Under the pieces are notes generated by a model. The model was not told the DNA's origin, did not search any database, and saw nothing but the letters and a program-made list of their open reading frames with translations. Positions 11,054 through 20,802 of a stretch of 64,000 nucleotides of DNA are shown in pieces. Both the position numbers and the translations under genes were made by a program. Position 1 is the stretch's first letter. Each line of letters starts with the position of its first letter. This stretch comes from Brevibacillus humidisoli (GTDB taxonomy: Bacteria > Bacillota > Bacilli > Brevibacillales > Brevibacillaceae), in NCBI RefSeq assembly GCF_020923435.1, contig NZ_CP087263.1, positions 1,321,970 through 1,385,969 on the forward strand, in the 5' to 3' direction.

Positions 11054-11334
11054 TGGTTGGGGTAGCGCGAGTGGAACTGCATCTGCCCGCCTGCCAATCG
11101 CTGAAAGAAAAGCGGTCGATCGTGAAAAGCGTCATTGCCCGCTTGCGCAACAAGTTTAATGTATCCGTGGCGGAAGTCGCCTATTTAGAGCAATGGCAGC
11201 GTACCGAACTGGTTATCGCTGCCGTTGCCAATGAGATCTCCTTTTTGCAGCGGGAACTGACACAAGTTATCCAAATGGTAGAAATGGTTCCCAATGCAGA
11301 GTTGATCGATCACGTTACGGAATACTACGAGTAA
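11053..11334 (+). CDS. ylxP: YlxP, DUF503 family protein
   Basis: A 93-residue protein of the DUF503 family, recognised by the opening [24 protein letters not shown] and by its place between infB and rbfA. The fold is ferredoxin-like and the function is not well established; a link to ribosome assembly is suggested only by its neighbours. Start codon overlaps the infB stop. Confidence 0.88.
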   Translation: MVGVARVELHLPACQSLKEKRSIVKSVIARLRNKFNVSVAEVAYLEQWQRTELVIAAVANEISFLQRELTQVIQMVEMVPNAELIDHVTEYYE

Positions 11335-11361
11335 GGCGTCTACCGGAGGTGAAACAACCCG

Positions 11362-11727
11362 ATGAACAAGATGCGGTTGAACCGTGTGGGAGAAGAGATC
11401 AAAAAAAAGCTAAGCATTCTCTTGCAGCGGGAATTGAAAGATCCGCGAATCGGTTTTGTCACCGTTACCGATGTGGAGGTAACCAGTGACTTGCAGATGG
11501 CTAGAGTATACGTCAGCATTTTTGGCAGTGCAGAGCAGAGGAAAGTGAGCTTGGAAGGCCTGCACAAGGCCAAAGGCTATCTGCGCACGGAGATCGGCAG
11601 GCGGATCAAGCTGCGGCATACCCCTGACCTCGTCTTTAAGCTGGATCAGTCCATTGATTACGGGAACAAAATCGACTCGATTCTGCGTGAGATTTCCACG
11701 GATGAAGGGAAGAGAAACCATGAGTGA
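11362..11727 (+). CDS. rbfA: 30S ribosome-binding factor RbfA
   Basis: Cold-adaptation and 16S rRNA maturation factor acting on the 30S subunit. It has 121 residues, the normal size, with one KH-like domain containing LQRELKDPRIGFVTVTDVEV. The ATG at 11362 follows GGAGGTGA. The 3' end overlaps nrnA by 8 nt. Confidence 0.95.
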   Translation: MNKMRLNRVGEEIKKKLSILLQRELKDPRIGFVTVTDVEVTSDLQMARVYVSIFGSAEQRKVSLEGLHKAKGYLRTEIGRRIKLRHTPDLVFKLDQSIDYGNKIDSILREISTDEGKRNHE

Positions 11728-12715
11728 TTACGCCGCTGCACTCCAGGAAGCGGTGCGGTTCATGCGGGAACACGACCGGTTTTTGATTATCTCCCATGTG
11801 AGCCCGGACGGTGACACGACCAGTGCCGCGCTCGTGACGGCACAAATGCTTGATCAGCTCGGCAAAAGCTATGTGATTGTGAATGAAGGGGCGACACCGG
11901 CAAAGTTTGATTATTTACCGGGATTTGCACAGATTGTAAACCTTTCTGAGCAGCCGATAGAGGAGAGGTTTTCGCACGTGATCGCGGTGGATGCGGCAGA
12001 CTCCAAACGGATGGGAGAGGTTTCCCATCTGTTTTTGGAGGATGTAGAGCTGCTCAACATTGACCATCATCCGACCAACGATTACTTCGGGACCGTCAAC
12101 GTGATTCGAACGGATGCTGCCGCCACCGTAGAGATCATGTTTGACCTGCTGGAGGCGGGAGCGTTTCGCACAGATCCGGAGATTGCTACTTGCATCTATA
12201 CCGGTCTGGTTACGGACACAGGTGGATTCCGCTACTCCAACACCAGTGCCAACGTGATGGAGATTGCCGCCAAATTGCTTCCGTACGGCGTCAAGCCTGG
12301 CGAGGTCGCCGAGCGCTGCTTGGAAGCGATCACACTGGGTCATGTACGCTTGCTGCAGCGGGCTTTGCAGACACTCCAACTGACTCATCGCCGATTGGTG
12401 GCCTCCCTGCGGGTAACCCATCGCGATCTCGTGGAAACAGAGGCTTCTTCTGACGATTTGAGCGGTTTGGTCAATTACGGGAGAAACATCGAGGGTGTTG
12501 AGGTTGGCGTGCTGTTCACGGAGATGCAGCCAGGGTTCATCAAGGTGAACTTGCGCTCTCGCCGAGAGGTGGACGTGTCGCAAATCGCCAAGCACTTTGG
12601 CGGAGGAGGACATGCACGGGCAGCCGGATACAGCTATGTCGGCAGCATAGCGGATGCAGAGCAGGAACTGTTTTCCAGTCTCAGCGAGGTACTTGGAGTG
12701 AACCGCGATGAGTAA
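11720..12715 (+). CDS. nrnA: DHH-family oligoribonuclease / pAp phosphatase NrnA
   Basis: Degrades very short RNA oligomers and dephosphorylates pAp. The start is ATG 11720 (MSDYAAALQEAVRFM), inside the rbfA 3' end and after a GGGAAGAG-like site; 331 residues. Metal-binding motifs of the DHH phosphoesterase domain are visible: SHVSPDGDTTSA, AVDAADS and NIDHHPTND, and the DHHA1 domain ends in FGGGGHARAAGY. In B. subtilis the gene is elsewhere, but between rbfA and truB is a common arrangement in Firmicutes. Overlaps truB by 8 nt. Confidence 0.93.
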   Translation: MSDYAAALQEAVRFMREHDRFLIISHVSPDGDTTSAALVTAQMLDQLGKSYVIVNEGATPAKFDYLPGFAQIVNLSEQPIEERFSHVIAVDAADSKRMGEVSHLFLEDVELLNIDHHPTNDYFGTVNVIRTDAAATVEIMFDLLEAGAFRTDPEIATCIYTGLVTDTGGFRYSNTSANVMEIAAKLLPYGVKPGEVAERCLEAITLGHVRLLQRALQTLQLTHRRLVASLRVTHRDLVETEASSDDLSGLVNYGRNIEGVEVGVLFTEMQPGFIKVNLRSRREVDVSQIAKHFGGGGHARAAGYSYVGSIADAEQELFSSLSEVLGVNRDE

Positions 12716-13625
12716 GGTGCATGGCGTACTGGTTTTGAACAAGCCGGCCGGACTCACATCCCATGACTGTGTTGCCCGAGTCCGCCGGCTGCTTCAAACC
12801 CGTAAAGTGGGACATGCCGGAACACTTGATCCGGAAGTAACGGGTGTCCTGCCGATTTGTCTAGGACATGCCACTCGGATCATCGAATACCTGCAGGATT
12901 TGCCCAAAGCATATGAAGTGGTGATGCGTCTCGGTACGTCAACCACGACGGAAGACGCTACCGGTGAGGTAGTTGAAGCAAAGAGCGTCGATGCTGCGGC
13001 TATCACAGAGGAGCGTGTCCATGCCGCATTCCGTGATTTGCTGGGTGAAATCAGTCAGATCCCTCCCATGTACTCAGCCATCAAGGTAAACGGAAAACGA
13101 TTGTACGAACTGGCACGCAAAGGTGAGGTGATCGAACGGCAAGCACGGTCCGTTTTCATCCATGAATTACGCCTACATACCATTTCATACTCCCCGCATG
13201 TGGAGGTCCGTTTCTACTGTCGCTGCTCAAAAGGGACCTACATCCGAACCTTATGTGTTGACCTGGGGGCAGCATTAGGGTATCCTGCCCATATGACCCA
13301 ACTGACCCGGGTGGAAAGCGGCTCCTTCCGATTGGAACAGACAATTTCGCTCGAGCAGTTGGAAGAACGGCATCATCTAGGACAGGACCTCTCCAGATAT
13401 CTCGTTCCGATTGAAGACGCACTTGTCTTTTTGCCGCGTGTAGAGGTTTCCCCGGAACGCAAAACAGCAGTGCTAAACGGACTCTCGACGGCGCTTCCAG
13501 GGATACAGGTGAAAGAGGGAAGCTTGATTCGACTCTTTTCAGAGGATCAACTGTTGGGGGTTCATCGTGTGTGCTATGGTCCAAAGGGGCCGTTTGCCAA
13601 ACCGGAAAAAGTTTTTCACTTTTGA
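12708..13625 (+). CDS. truB: tRNA pseudouridine-55 synthase TruB
   Basis: Makes pseudouridine 55 in the T-loop of tRNAs. It has 305 residues; the catalytic aspartate is D41 in GHAGTLDPEVTGVLPI, with the conserved GTYIRTL motif near 178. The start lies inside the end of nrnA, implying coupled translation, and ribF follows with only 10 bp between genes. Confidence 0.96.
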   Translation: MSKVHGVLVLNKPAGLTSHDCVARVRRLLQTRKVGHAGTLDPEVTGVLPICLGHATRIIEYLQDLPKAYEVVMRLGTSTTTEDATGEVVEAKSVDAAAITEERVHAAFRDLLGEISQIPPMYSAIKVNGKRLYELARKGEVIERQARSVFIHELRLHTISYSPHVEVRFYCRCSKGTYIRTLCVDLGAALGYPAHMTQLTRVESGSFRLEQTISLEQLEERHHLGQDLSRYLVPIEDALVFLPRVEVSPERKTAVLNGLSTALPGIQVKEGSLIRLFSEDQLLGVHRVCYGPKGPFAKPEKVFHF

Positions 13626-13635
13626 GGTGGGAAGG

Positions 13636-14577
13636 TTGAAGACGATCCGATTGTCATACCCATTGTCGCAACAGACAGAGGCCATACCATGCTCGCTTGC
13701 CATCGGTTATTTTGACGGTGTTCATCTGGGTCATCGACGCGTCATTCAGAAAGGAATCGATGTGGCCAAAGCGAGAGGGCTGACCAGCGCCGTCATGACG
13801 TTTGATCCGCACCCCCGCGAAGTACTGGGGCAGTCCGGATATACGCGCTATTTGACGCCTCTTGAAGACAAACTGGAACAGATGGAAAAAATGGGTGTTG
13901 ACATCGTATATTTGATGACGTTTGACATTCCGTTTTCTTCCGTCTACCCAGAGGAGTTTATCAGCGAAGTATTGGTGCCGCTGCAAGCCAAACATATCGT
14001 TGTCGGATTTGACTACACCTTTGGCTATCGCGGAAAGGGAACGGCATTTACGCTTTCAGAGAAGAGCGAGGGGCGGTATACCCTTGATATTGTAGAACCA
14101 GTTAATCGGCTGGGAGAAAAAGTGAGCAGCACGGTAATCCGTGAGTATATCCACCATGGTGTCGTCGAGCAGGCGCGTCATCTCCTGGGGCGCCCGTACA
14201 AAATTGTCGGAACTGTCGTTCACGGCGACAAACGAGGTCGGACTATCGGATTCCCGACAGCCAATCTGGAACTAAGCGGACCCTATTTGATTGGGAAAAA
14301 CGGAGTATACGGAGTGCGAGTCACTCTGGACGGGCAGATCTATTACGGTGTGATGAATATCGGCATCAAGCCAACATTTGCTTTGGAGAAAAAAGAGAAA
14401 TCGTTAGAGGTGCACTTATTTGACTTCGATGGAGAGATCTACGGCAAAGAAATGCAGGTAGAGTTTCTCTTTTTCCTGCGCGATGAGCAGAAGTTTGCCG
14501 GGGTAGAGGCGTTAATCGCCCAGATTGAAAAAGATGTCCAGAAGGCAAAAGCGTCCTTTGCCGCAAAACAATTCTGA
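13636..14577 (+). CDS. ribF: Bifunctional riboflavin kinase / FMN adenylyltransferase
   Basis: Converts riboflavin to FMN and FMN to FAD. I start it at TTG 13636, which follows GAGGTGG at 13624-13630 and yields 313 residues, near the 316 of B. subtilis RibC. The N-terminal adenylyltransferase domain has GYFDGVHLGHRRVI, and the C-terminal kinase domain has HGDKRGRTIGFPTANL. Last gene of the operon that starts at rimP; no clear terminator lies between it and the rpsO promoter. Confidence 0.94.
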   Translation: MKTIRLSYPLSQQTEAIPCSLAIGYFDGVHLGHRRVIQKGIDVAKARGLTSAVMTFDPHPREVLGQSGYTRYLTPLEDKLEQMEKMGVDIVYLMTFDIPFSSVYPEEFISEVLVPLQAKHIVVGFDYTFGYRGKGTAFTLSEKSEGRYTLDIVEPVNRLGEKVSSTVIREYIHHGVVEQARHLLGRPYKIVGTVVHGDKRGRTIGFPTANLELSGPYLIGKNGVYGVRVTLDGQIYYGVMNIGIKPTFALEKKEKSLEVHLFDFDGEIYGKEMQVEFLFFLRDEQKFAGVEALIAQIEKDVQKAKASFAAKQF

Positions 14578-14594
14578 GCCCGTCCGCCGTATTC

Positions 14595-14624
14595 TTTACT
14601 TTGCCAGTCAATCTATGCTATAAT
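14595..14624 (+). promoter_or_regulatory. Extended -10 promoter of rpsO
   Basis: TATAAT at 14619-14624 preceded by TATGC (extended -10), with the weak -35 TTTACT at 14595-14600 and an 18-bp spacer. Same style as the rimP promoter. Confidence 0.75.
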
Positions 14625-14658
14625 TCGATTGTTGTTTTGATATACCGCAGCTTGGCTG

Positions 14659-14687
14659 GCCGATTGCTCACCGACGGCAGACTCGGC
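14659..14687 (+). promoter_or_regulatory. rpsO leader hairpin, candidate S15 autoregulatory site
   Basis: GCCGA (14659-14663) pairs with TCGGC (14683-14687), and inside it TGC (14665-14667) can pair with GCA (14677-14679). The structure lies in the roughly 90-nt leader, 33 nt before the rpsO start. S15 represses its own mRNA in several bacteria through structured leaders; no sequence identity to a named S15 leader class can be claimed here. Confidence 0.4.
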
Positions 14688-14719
14688 TGACGGGGAAAAA
14701 GACAGGGAGGTGAGACACC

Positions 14720-14989
14720 ATGGCTATCTCACAAGAACGCAAGAACCAACTGATCAGCGAATTCCGTACCCATGAGAGCGATACCGGTTCGCCGGAGGTA
14801 CAAATCGCGATCCTGACTGAGAACATCAACAATCTCAACGATCATTTGCGCACTCACAAAAAAGACCACCACAGCCGTCGTGGTCTGTTGAAGATGGTTG
14901 GTCAGCGCCGTAATCTGCTGAACTACCTGAAAAACAAAGATGTGGCTCGTTATCGTGTGCTGATTGACAAGCTTGGTCTGCGCCGGTAA
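14720..14989 (+). CDS. rpsO: 30S ribosomal protein S15
   Basis: Primary 16S rRNA-binding protein of the 30S platform. It has 89 residues with the family core [20 protein letters not shown]. The ATG follows GGGAGGTGAGA. The gene has its own promoter and a strong terminator and precedes pnp, the usual rpsO-pnp pair. Confidence 0.97.
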   Translation: MAISQERKNQLISEFRTHESDTGSPEVQIAILTENINNLNDHLRTHKKDHHSRRGLLKMVGQRRNLLNYLKNKDVARYRVLIDKLGLRR

Positions 14990-15008
14990 CGGATCGTTTG
15001 GTCACGAC

Positions 15009-15036
15009 AGAAAAAGCGGGGAATCCCGCTTTTTCT
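15009..15036 (+). terminator. Intrinsic terminator after rpsO
   Basis: AGAAAAAGCGGG and CCCGCTTTTTCT form a perfect 12-bp stem around a GAAT loop; the 3' arm itself contains the T-run. It ends rpsO transcription before pnp. Confidence 0.88.
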
Positions 15037-15134
15037 ATTCCCCTTTTATTTGCTGAGGAGCAGGAAATAATACATACAGCTAGAAATGTATCATGTCAGA
15101 TATTTATCCGTCTCAAAGGAGGATTGCTAACCGC

Positions 15135-17261
15135 ATGGAGCAACAATATCGTATATACGAATACGATCTCGCAGGCCGAAAGCTGACGCTCGAGTTTGGC
15201 AAGCTGGCCAAACAAGCGACTGGTTCGGTCCTGGTTCGTTATGGAGAAACAGCAGTACTGTCTGCTGTCACGGTTTCCAAGGAACCGAAGCAGCTCGATT
15301 TTTTTCCGCTTACCGTCAACTATGAAGAGCGTTTGTACGCCGTGGGTAAAATCCCGGGGGGCTTTATCAAGCGGGAAGGGCGTCCCAGTGAAAAAGCGGT
15401 GCTGGCCAGCCGTCTGATCGACCGGCCGATCCGTCCGCTTTTCCCAGATGGCTTCCGCAATGAGGTGCAGGTTGTCAATACCGTGCTGTCCGTCGATCAG
15501 GACTGTTCACCCGAGATTGCCGCGATGATCGGAACCTCGGCTGCCTTGTGCACGTCGGGCATTCCGTTTAACGGTCCGATCGCAGGCGTCATCGTGGGAC
15601 GTATTGACGGCGAACTGGTGATCAACCCGACTGTGGACCAGATGGAGAAGAGTGACGTTCACCTGACGGTTGCCGGCACCGGTGATGCGATCAACATGGT
15701 AGAGGCAGGCGCTGACGAGGTTCCGGAAGAAGTGATGTTGGAGGCGATCATGCACGGCCACGCCGAGATTCAGAAGCTGGTCGAGTTCCAGAACAAGATC
15801 GTCCAAGAGATCGGCAAACCACGCATGGAGGTCGTGCTGCACGCAGTGGACAGCCAAATCGATGCAGACGTCCGCAGCTATGCGGAAGCTCGCTTGAAGG
15901 AAGCGATCCGCATCGAAGAAAAGCAGGCACGTGCTGATGCGATCGATGCGATCAATCTGGAGACGAAAGAGCATTTTGCCGAAACGTATCCGGAACAGGA
16001 AGCGGTCATCAGCGAAGTACTGCATGACATCGTGAAAGAAGAAGTAAGGCGGCTGATCACCCAGGAAAAAGTTCGGCCGGATGGACGGGCCTTGGACGAG
16101 ATTCGCCCGATTTCCTGTGAAGTAGGGATCTTGCCGCGGACACACGGTTCCGGACTATTTGCCCGTGGGCAGACACAAGCACTCAGCGTATGTACACTAG
16201 GTGCCCTCGGCGATGTGCAGATTCTCGATGGCCTGGGATTAGAGGAATCGAAGCGGTTCATGCACCACTACAACTTCCCGCCGTACAGTGTGGGAGAAGC
16301 ACGTCCTCTGCGTGCTCCCGGACGTCGTGAGATTGGGCACGGAGCATTGGGTGAACGGGCGATCGAACCGATTATCCCGTCCGAAACCGAGTTCCCATAC
16401 ACGATTCGCCTGGTTTCAGAAGTCCTCGAGTCGAACGGTTCGACTTCGCAAGCATCGATCTGTGCCAGTGTTCTGGCTCTGATGCAGGCAGGGGTACCGA
16501 TCAAGGCACCAGTTGCCGGCATTGCGATGGGTTTGATTATGGACAAGGACGGCAAACAGTTCTCCATCCTGACGGACATCCAGGGGATGGAAGACCATCT
16601 GGGAGACATGGACTTCAAAGTAGCCGGGACGGCAAATGGTGTAACTGCTTTGCAGATGGATATCAAAATCGAGGGTATTAACCGAGAGATCCTGGAACAG
16701 GCGTTGGCTCAGGCGAAAGAAGGGCGCATGTTCATCCTGCAGAAGATGCTGGAAGTGATTCCTGAACCGAGCAAGGAGCTTTCACCGTATGCACCGAAGA
16801 TCCTCACGATGGCGATTCATCCTGAAAAAATCCGCGATGTGATTGGACCGCAGGGACGCATCATCAACAAGATCATCGAAGAGACCAATGTGAAGATTGA
16901 TATCGAACAAGACGGCCGTATCTTTATTGCTTCCCCTGACGATCAAGCCAACCAACGTGCCAAGCAGATGATTGAGGATCTGGTGCGTGAAGTGCAGGTC
17001 GGACAGACATACCTGGGGACGGTAAAACGAGTCGAGAAATACGGGGCGTTTATTGAACTCTTCGCTGGCAAAGAGGGTCTGTGTCACATATCGCAATTGG
17101 CGGAACAGCGCGTGGCCAAGACGGAAGACGTCGTATCCGTTGGTGACAAGATACCGGTCAAAGTGGTTGAGATCGACGAGCAAGGACGCGTCAATCTTTC
17201 CCGCAAGGCGGTACTCAAGGAACAAGCTGCCGCTCAGCAAGCCCCTGTCAAAGCCGACTAA
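15135..17261 (+). CDS. pnp: Polyribonucleotide nucleotidyltransferase (PNPase)
   Basis: Phosphorolytic 3'-5' exoribonuclease of mRNA decay. The start is ATG 15135 because AAAGGAGG lies at 15116-15123; the ATG at 15093 precedes that site and its extra residues do not resemble PNPase. 708 residues: RNase PH domain 1 with [20 protein letters not shown], the alpha-helical linker, RNase PH domain 2, a KH domain (about 553-615, [12 protein letters not shown]) and a C-terminal S1 domain (about 620-690). A short dyad (ATACAT at 15070, ATGTAT at 15086) sits in its leader. Confidence 0.96.
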   Translation: MEQQYRIYEYDLAGRKLTLEFGKLAKQATGSVLVRYGETAVLSAVTVSKEPKQLDFFPLTVNYEERLYAVGKIPGGFIKREGRPSEKAVLASRLIDRPIRPLFPDGFRNEVQVVNTVLSVDQDCSPEIAAMIGTSAALCTSGIPFNGPIAGVIVGRIDGELVINPTVDQMEKSDVHLTVAGTGDAINMVEAGADEVPEEVMLEAIMHGHAEIQKLVEFQNKIVQEIGKPRMEVVLHAVDSQIDADVRSYAEARLKEAIRIEEKQARADAIDAINLETKEHFAETYPEQEAVISEVLHDIVKEEVRRLITQEKVRPDGRALDEIRPISCEVGILPRTHGSGLFARGQTQALSVCTLGALGDVQILDGLGLEESKRFMHHYNFPPYSVGEARPLRAPGRREIGHGALGERAIEPIIPSETEFPYTIRLVSEVLESNGSTSQASICASVLALMQAGVPIKAPVAGIAMGLIMDKDGKQFSILTDIQGMEDHLGDMDFKVAGTANGVTALQMDIKIEGINREILEQALAQAKEGRMFILQKMLEVIPEPSKELSPYAPKILTMAIHPEKIRDVIGPQGRIINKIIEETNVKIDIEQDGRIFIASPDDQANQRAKQMIEDLVREVQVGQTYLGTVKRVEKYGAFIELFAGKEGLCHISQLAEQRVAKTEDVVSVGDKIPVKVVEIDEQGRVNLSRKAVLKEQAAAQQAPVKAD

Positions 17262-17266
17262 AAAAG

Positions 17267-17339
17267 TAGAAAAGTACTAAGCCGAAAAGCTTTGCTGCAA
17301 GAAGATCTTCTTCTGTAGGCAAGCTTTTTTTACTTCTAC
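17267..17339 (+). terminator. Terminator region after pnp
   Basis: AAAAGCTTTGC (17285-17295) pairs with GGCAAGCTTTT (17319-17328) and a T-run continues to 17331. The self-complementary AGAAGATCTTCT (17300-17311) forms the apical part. An outer pairing of GTAGAA...AGTA (17267-17277) with TACTTCTAC (17331-17339) is possible. Confidence 0.75.
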
Positions 17340-17413
17340 CCCCCTCAACCCGCTCATACATTGGACAGAGAGGACAAAGTACGTACCTCAAGGGCAGGGG
17401 AGAGGATGGAATC

Positions 17414-18392
17414 ATGAAGCTGCACACGAGCAGAATGGCAGTGTTTGCTGTGGTGTGGGGCATCTTGCTGTTGATGCTGGTCAATACTCGTCCGGTTGAC
17501 CAGTACGTAAGTGTAGTCAAAGAAGAAGAGATCCCGATCGCTTATCCGGCGGCAGGCGAAGATGATCTGCGAGGGCAGATAGAAGAATGGAAAAAGCAAT
17601 ATGACCTGCCTCCTGTGGATGCAAAAGTGGATCGCATCTGGAAAGCGGTTCCTGGATATAACGGCCGCCATGTAGACGTCGAAGCGTCCATACGCAGAAT
17701 CAAAGAATCGGGCCTCGTAGCGCCTGAGCAGTTGGTGTACAAAGAAACCCCCCCCAGCCGTTTCCCTCGATGATTTGGGAGCACAGCCGATCTATCGGGG
17801 CAACCCGCAAAAACCGGCCGTCTCATTCATGGTGAACGTCGCTTGGGGCAATGAATACCTGACAGCAATGCTGGATACATTTGCCAAATACAAGGTGAAA
17901 ACAACTTTTTTTCTCGATGGTTCCTGGGTGTCCAAGTACCCTGATTTGGCGAAAAAAATCTACGATAACGGCCATGAGATTGGAAACCATGCTTATTCCC
18001 ACCCTGACATGAGCCGCATCGGGCAGGATCGGATTCGGCAAGAAATAGGCAAAACCCAAGCCGTCATCGAGAAGACGCTGGGTATCAAACCGATGTTGTT
18101 TGCGCCTCCCTCGGGCGCTTACACACAGCAGGTAGTGGAGATCGCCCACCGTGAATTCGGGATGAAAACCATTCTGTGGACAGCGGATACGGTCGATTGG
18201 CGCAAACCGGCTGTCAGTGAAATGGTGCAGCGGGTGAACAAACAATTGGGGCATGGGGTACTGGTCTTGATGCACCCCACCGAAGCATCGCAAAAGGGAC
18301 TGGAGCAGCTGCTCAAAGCGGCGATTGCCAAAGGTTTCGTGCCGACAACTGTATCAGAAGTGTTGTCCAGCAAGCGCATCGATCCGCGGTAA
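17414..18392 (+). pseudogene. ylxY: Polysaccharide-deacetylase-like YlxY, frameshifted at a run of eight C
   Basis: The first segment (17414-17773) starts at ATG after GGGGAGAGG, has an N-terminal membrane anchor (VFAVVWGILLLMLV) and reads VDAKVDRIWKAVPGYNGR, matching YlxY-type proteins. It breaks at C8 (17748-17755). Removing one C joins it to the downstream frame (from TTG 17775) and yields one 325-residue protein, close to the length of B. subtilis YlxY at the same locus between pnp and mlpA. The second part is a NodB-like domain with HEIGNHAYSHPDM and LFAPPSGAY, but motif 1 reads VNVAWGNEY instead of TFDDG, so catalysis is doubtful even when intact. It may be a real mutation, a slippage switch or an assembly error. 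Confidence 0.82.
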
Positions 18393-18407
18393 CATTGTCG
18401 GATTTTG

Positions 18408-18436
18408 TTGTGAGACCGTAATAATTTTGCTATAGT
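18408..18436 (+). promoter_or_regulatory. Predicted sigma-A promoter of mlpA
   Basis: TTGTGA at 18408-18413, 17-bp spacer, TATAGT at 18431-18436 with TGC directly before it (extended -10). Lies 85 bp before the mlpA start. Confidence 0.65.
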
Positions 18437-18520
18437 TAGACGTGTTCCATACATAGAATGAACGAACAGAACCTCTCCATCAGGGGTGTATTCTGCATGT
18501 TACATTAGAGGAGGATCCAC

Positions 18521-19777
18521 GTGATTCAACGACATATTTGTGAGAACGGTCTTCGGATCGTAACAGAGAAGATTCCCTCTGTTCGCTCCGTTGCACTGGG
18601 AGTCTGGGTTCGGACGGGCTCCAAGTTTGAGAGTGAAGGGAACAATGGAATCTCGCATTTTTTGGAACACATGTTTTTTAAGGGAACCAAAACCCGATCG
18701 GCAAAAGAAATCGCTGAGAGCTTCGACGAAATCGGCGGCAACGTGAACGCCTTCACTTCTAAAGAGTACACCTGCTATTACGCCCGCATCTTGGACCAGC
18801 ATGCGGTGATGGCACTTGATATTCTGTCTGACATGTACTTTCATTCCGTCTTTGATGAGGAAGAGTTGGAAAAGGAAAAAAATGTGGTCATTGAAGAGAT
18901 TGGCATGTACGAGGATACGCCAGATGATCTCGTCCACGACTTGATCGCCAAAGCGAGCTACAGTGATCATCCGCTCGGTTATTCCATCCTCGGTACCGAA
19001 GAGGTACTGCGCGGCCTAGCCAAGCAAGATCTGCTCTCGTATACCGATGGGCATTACACCCCGGCCAACACGGTGGTTACGGTCGCGGGCAACTTTGATG
19101 ACCAGTTAATCGAGGAGATCAAAAAGCGCTTTTCTCTCTACCGGCGGCCAGGTGTTTCTCGCCATGTGGAGTCTCCCCGGTTTACATCCAAGTCTATCAT
19201 TCAATCGAAGGCAACGGAGCAGGCACACTTATGTATCGCCTTTCCTGGGTTGCCCGTCGGACATGATGATATCTATTCGCTCATTCTGCTGAACAATCTG
19301 TTGGGTGGCAGCATGAGTTCACGACTGTTTCAAGAGATTCGGGAAGAGCGTGGCTTAGCCTATTCGGTCTACTCATATCACTCTGCCTACAGCGATACCG
19401 GGATGTTTACGATCTACACCGGCACTGCACCGGAACAAGTTGGACAAGTGTTTGAGATAACGACCAGTATCTTGGATGACGTCCGTCAAAATGGCATTAG
19501 CGACAAAGAACTAAACAAGGGGAAAGAGCAGTTGAAAGGCAGTTTGATGCTCAGCTTGGAGAGCACAAGCAGCAGAATGAGTCGTCTGGGCAAAAACGAG
19601 TTGTTGCTGGAGCGGCACCTTAGTCTGGATGAGATTATCGCCAAGATTGACCGTGTCAGCACCGACTCGATCTCGGCAATCGCCAATCGGTTGTTCCGCT
19701 CGCCATTGGCACTGGCGATGGTTAGCCCACTTGAACACTTCCCCAACAATGTACGCAGCGATGTACTGGTATCGTAA
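18521..19777 (+). CDS. mlpA: M16 zinc peptidase, MlpA/YmxG (processing-peptidase-like)
   Basis: 418-residue M16B metallopeptidase related to mitochondrial processing peptidase. The inverted zinc motif HFLEH lies at residues 46-50, with the distal glutamate expected in EEIGMYEDTPDD about 75 residues later, so it should be active. The GTG start follows GAGGAGG. It keeps the B. subtilis position after ylxY and before dut. Substrates in bacteria are not established. Confidence 0.92.
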   Translation: MIQRHICENGLRIVTEKIPSVRSVALGVWVRTGSKFESEGNNGISHFLEHMFFKGTKTRSAKEIAESFDEIGGNVNAFTSKEYTCYYARILDQHAVMALDILSDMYFHSVFDEEELEKEKNVVIEEIGMYEDTPDDLVHDLIAKASYSDHPLGYSILGTEEVLRGLAKQDLLSYTDGHYTPANTVVTVAGNFDDQLIEEIKKRFSLYRRPGVSRHVESPRFTSKSIIQSKATEQAHLCIAFPGLPVGHDDIYSLILLNNLLGGSMSSRLFQEIREERGLAYSVYSYHSAYSDTGMFTIYTGTAPEQVGQVFEITTSILDDVRQNGISDKELNKGKEQLKGSLMLSLESTSSRMSRLGKNELLLERHLSLDEIIAKIDRVSTDSISAIANRLFRSPLALAMVSPLEHFPNNVRSDVLVS

Positions 19778-19789
19778 GGAGGACGTATC

Positions 19790-20251
19790 ATGACTCTACA
19801 CGTAAAAATCAAGCCGCTTTCCCCGCTGATTGGAAGCGAACTGCCGCTTCCCCGTTACGCCACCCCGGGGTCGGCAGGACTTGACTTGGCCGCCTGCATC
19901 GATCAGGAAATCGTCATCGAGCCGGGACAGCGGGCAAAGGTGCCGACCGGGCTTGCCTTTCAAATGCCAGATGCTGGCGTGGTGGGACTCGTCTTCCCAC
20001 GTAGCGGAAACGCCTGGAAATACGGCGTATCCCTGACGAACTGCGTCGGCGTCATCGACAGTGACTATACAGGGGAAATACAGGTGATTCTGCAGAACTT
20101 GGACAGTGAACAGCCATTTGTCGTAAAGCGGGGCGATCGGATCGCACAGCTTGTATTTGTCCCCGTCTTTCAAGCTCAGTTGACGGTTGTTGATGAGTTG
20201 ACCGAAACGAAACGGGGCGCCGGCGGCTTTGGTTCCACCGGCACGATCTAG
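19790..20251 (+). CDS. dut: dUTP diphosphatase (dUTPase)
   Basis: Hydrolyses dUTP to dUMP, keeping uracil out of DNA. All five trimeric dUTPase motifs can be read in the 153 residues: PGSAGLDL (1), PRSG (2), GVIDSDYTGEI (3), RGDRIAQLVF (4) and RGAGGFGSTG (5). It starts 13 bp after mlpA behind AAGGAGG, so the two are probably cotranscribed, and it is followed by a terminator. Confidence 0.95.
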   Translation: MTLHVKIKPLSPLIGSELPLPRYATPGSAGLDLAACIDQEIVIEPGQRAKVPTGLAFQMPDAGVVGLVFPRSGNAWKYGVSLTNCVGVIDSDYTGEIQVILQNLDSEQPFVVKRGDRIAQLVFVPVFQAQLTVVDELTETKRGAGGFGSTGTI

Positions 20252-20252
20252 C

Positions 20253-20280
20253 AAAAATCCGGGCATAGCTCGGATTTTTT
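20253..20280 (+). terminator. Intrinsic terminator after dut
   Basis: AAAATCCG pairs with CGGATTTT around a short GC-rich loop; the 3' arm runs into six T. Confidence 0.85.
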
Positions 20281-20408
20281 CGTCGTATAAGAAAGTATAA
20301 GCTCAGTGAAGACGAGATCTTGTTTGCAATTCGGCGACCGCCAGCCGCTGCACTAAAAGCAGGCGGACACACTGCAGAGAAGCGAGATCAATAGAGGGGG
20401 ATACCGTG

Positions 20409-20666
20409 ATGCGGCTAAGCGAGTTTTCCGGGAAAGAGATTATTGACTTTGACAATGGAGAACGGATGGGGATAATCGGCCATTCCGATTTGGAAATAGA
20501 CGACCGTACCGGCGAAATCACTTCGATTATTTTGCCGGGCGGTTCGTTTTTTGGCTTTGGGAAGCGTCGAGAAGATGTGGTGATACCCTGGAAGTCGATC
20601 TTGAAAATCGGGCCTGAGATGATTATTGTCGATATCGGCAGTACCAGACAGGTCTCTCGACGGTAA
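20409..20666 (+). CDS. ymxH: YlmC/YmxH family PRC-barrel sporulation-associated protein
   Basis: An 85-residue PRC-barrel-like protein starting MRLSEFSGKEIIDFDNGERMG, typical of YlmC/YmxH. The ATG at 20409 is chosen over the adjacent GTG at 20406 because family members begin MRLS. It precedes dpaA as in B. subtilis, where the family is sporulation-associated; the molecular function is not established. It ends 136 bp before dpaA; no convincing sporulation promoter could be assigned there. Confidence 0.85.
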   Translation: MRLSEFSGKEIIDFDNGERMGIIGHSDLEIDDRTGEITSIILPGGSFFGFGKRREDVVIPWKSILKIGPEMIIVDIGSTRQVSRR

Positions 20667-20802
20667 GTGTTGTAACGGGACGATTTGCGAACGAATAAGA
20701 TGGGGTAGACCGCAACGATTTCCGGGTACCTTTTTACCAACGGAAAAACCTTTGCGTTTCTGGGTTTTCTTGCAGTAAAATGTACGGAAAGGGGAACGCA
20801 GC

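Noticed and set aside
20667-20802. Sigma-K promoter before dpaA
   Set aside because: Expected from B. subtilis, but I could not find an AC/CATAnnnTA pair with correct spacing.
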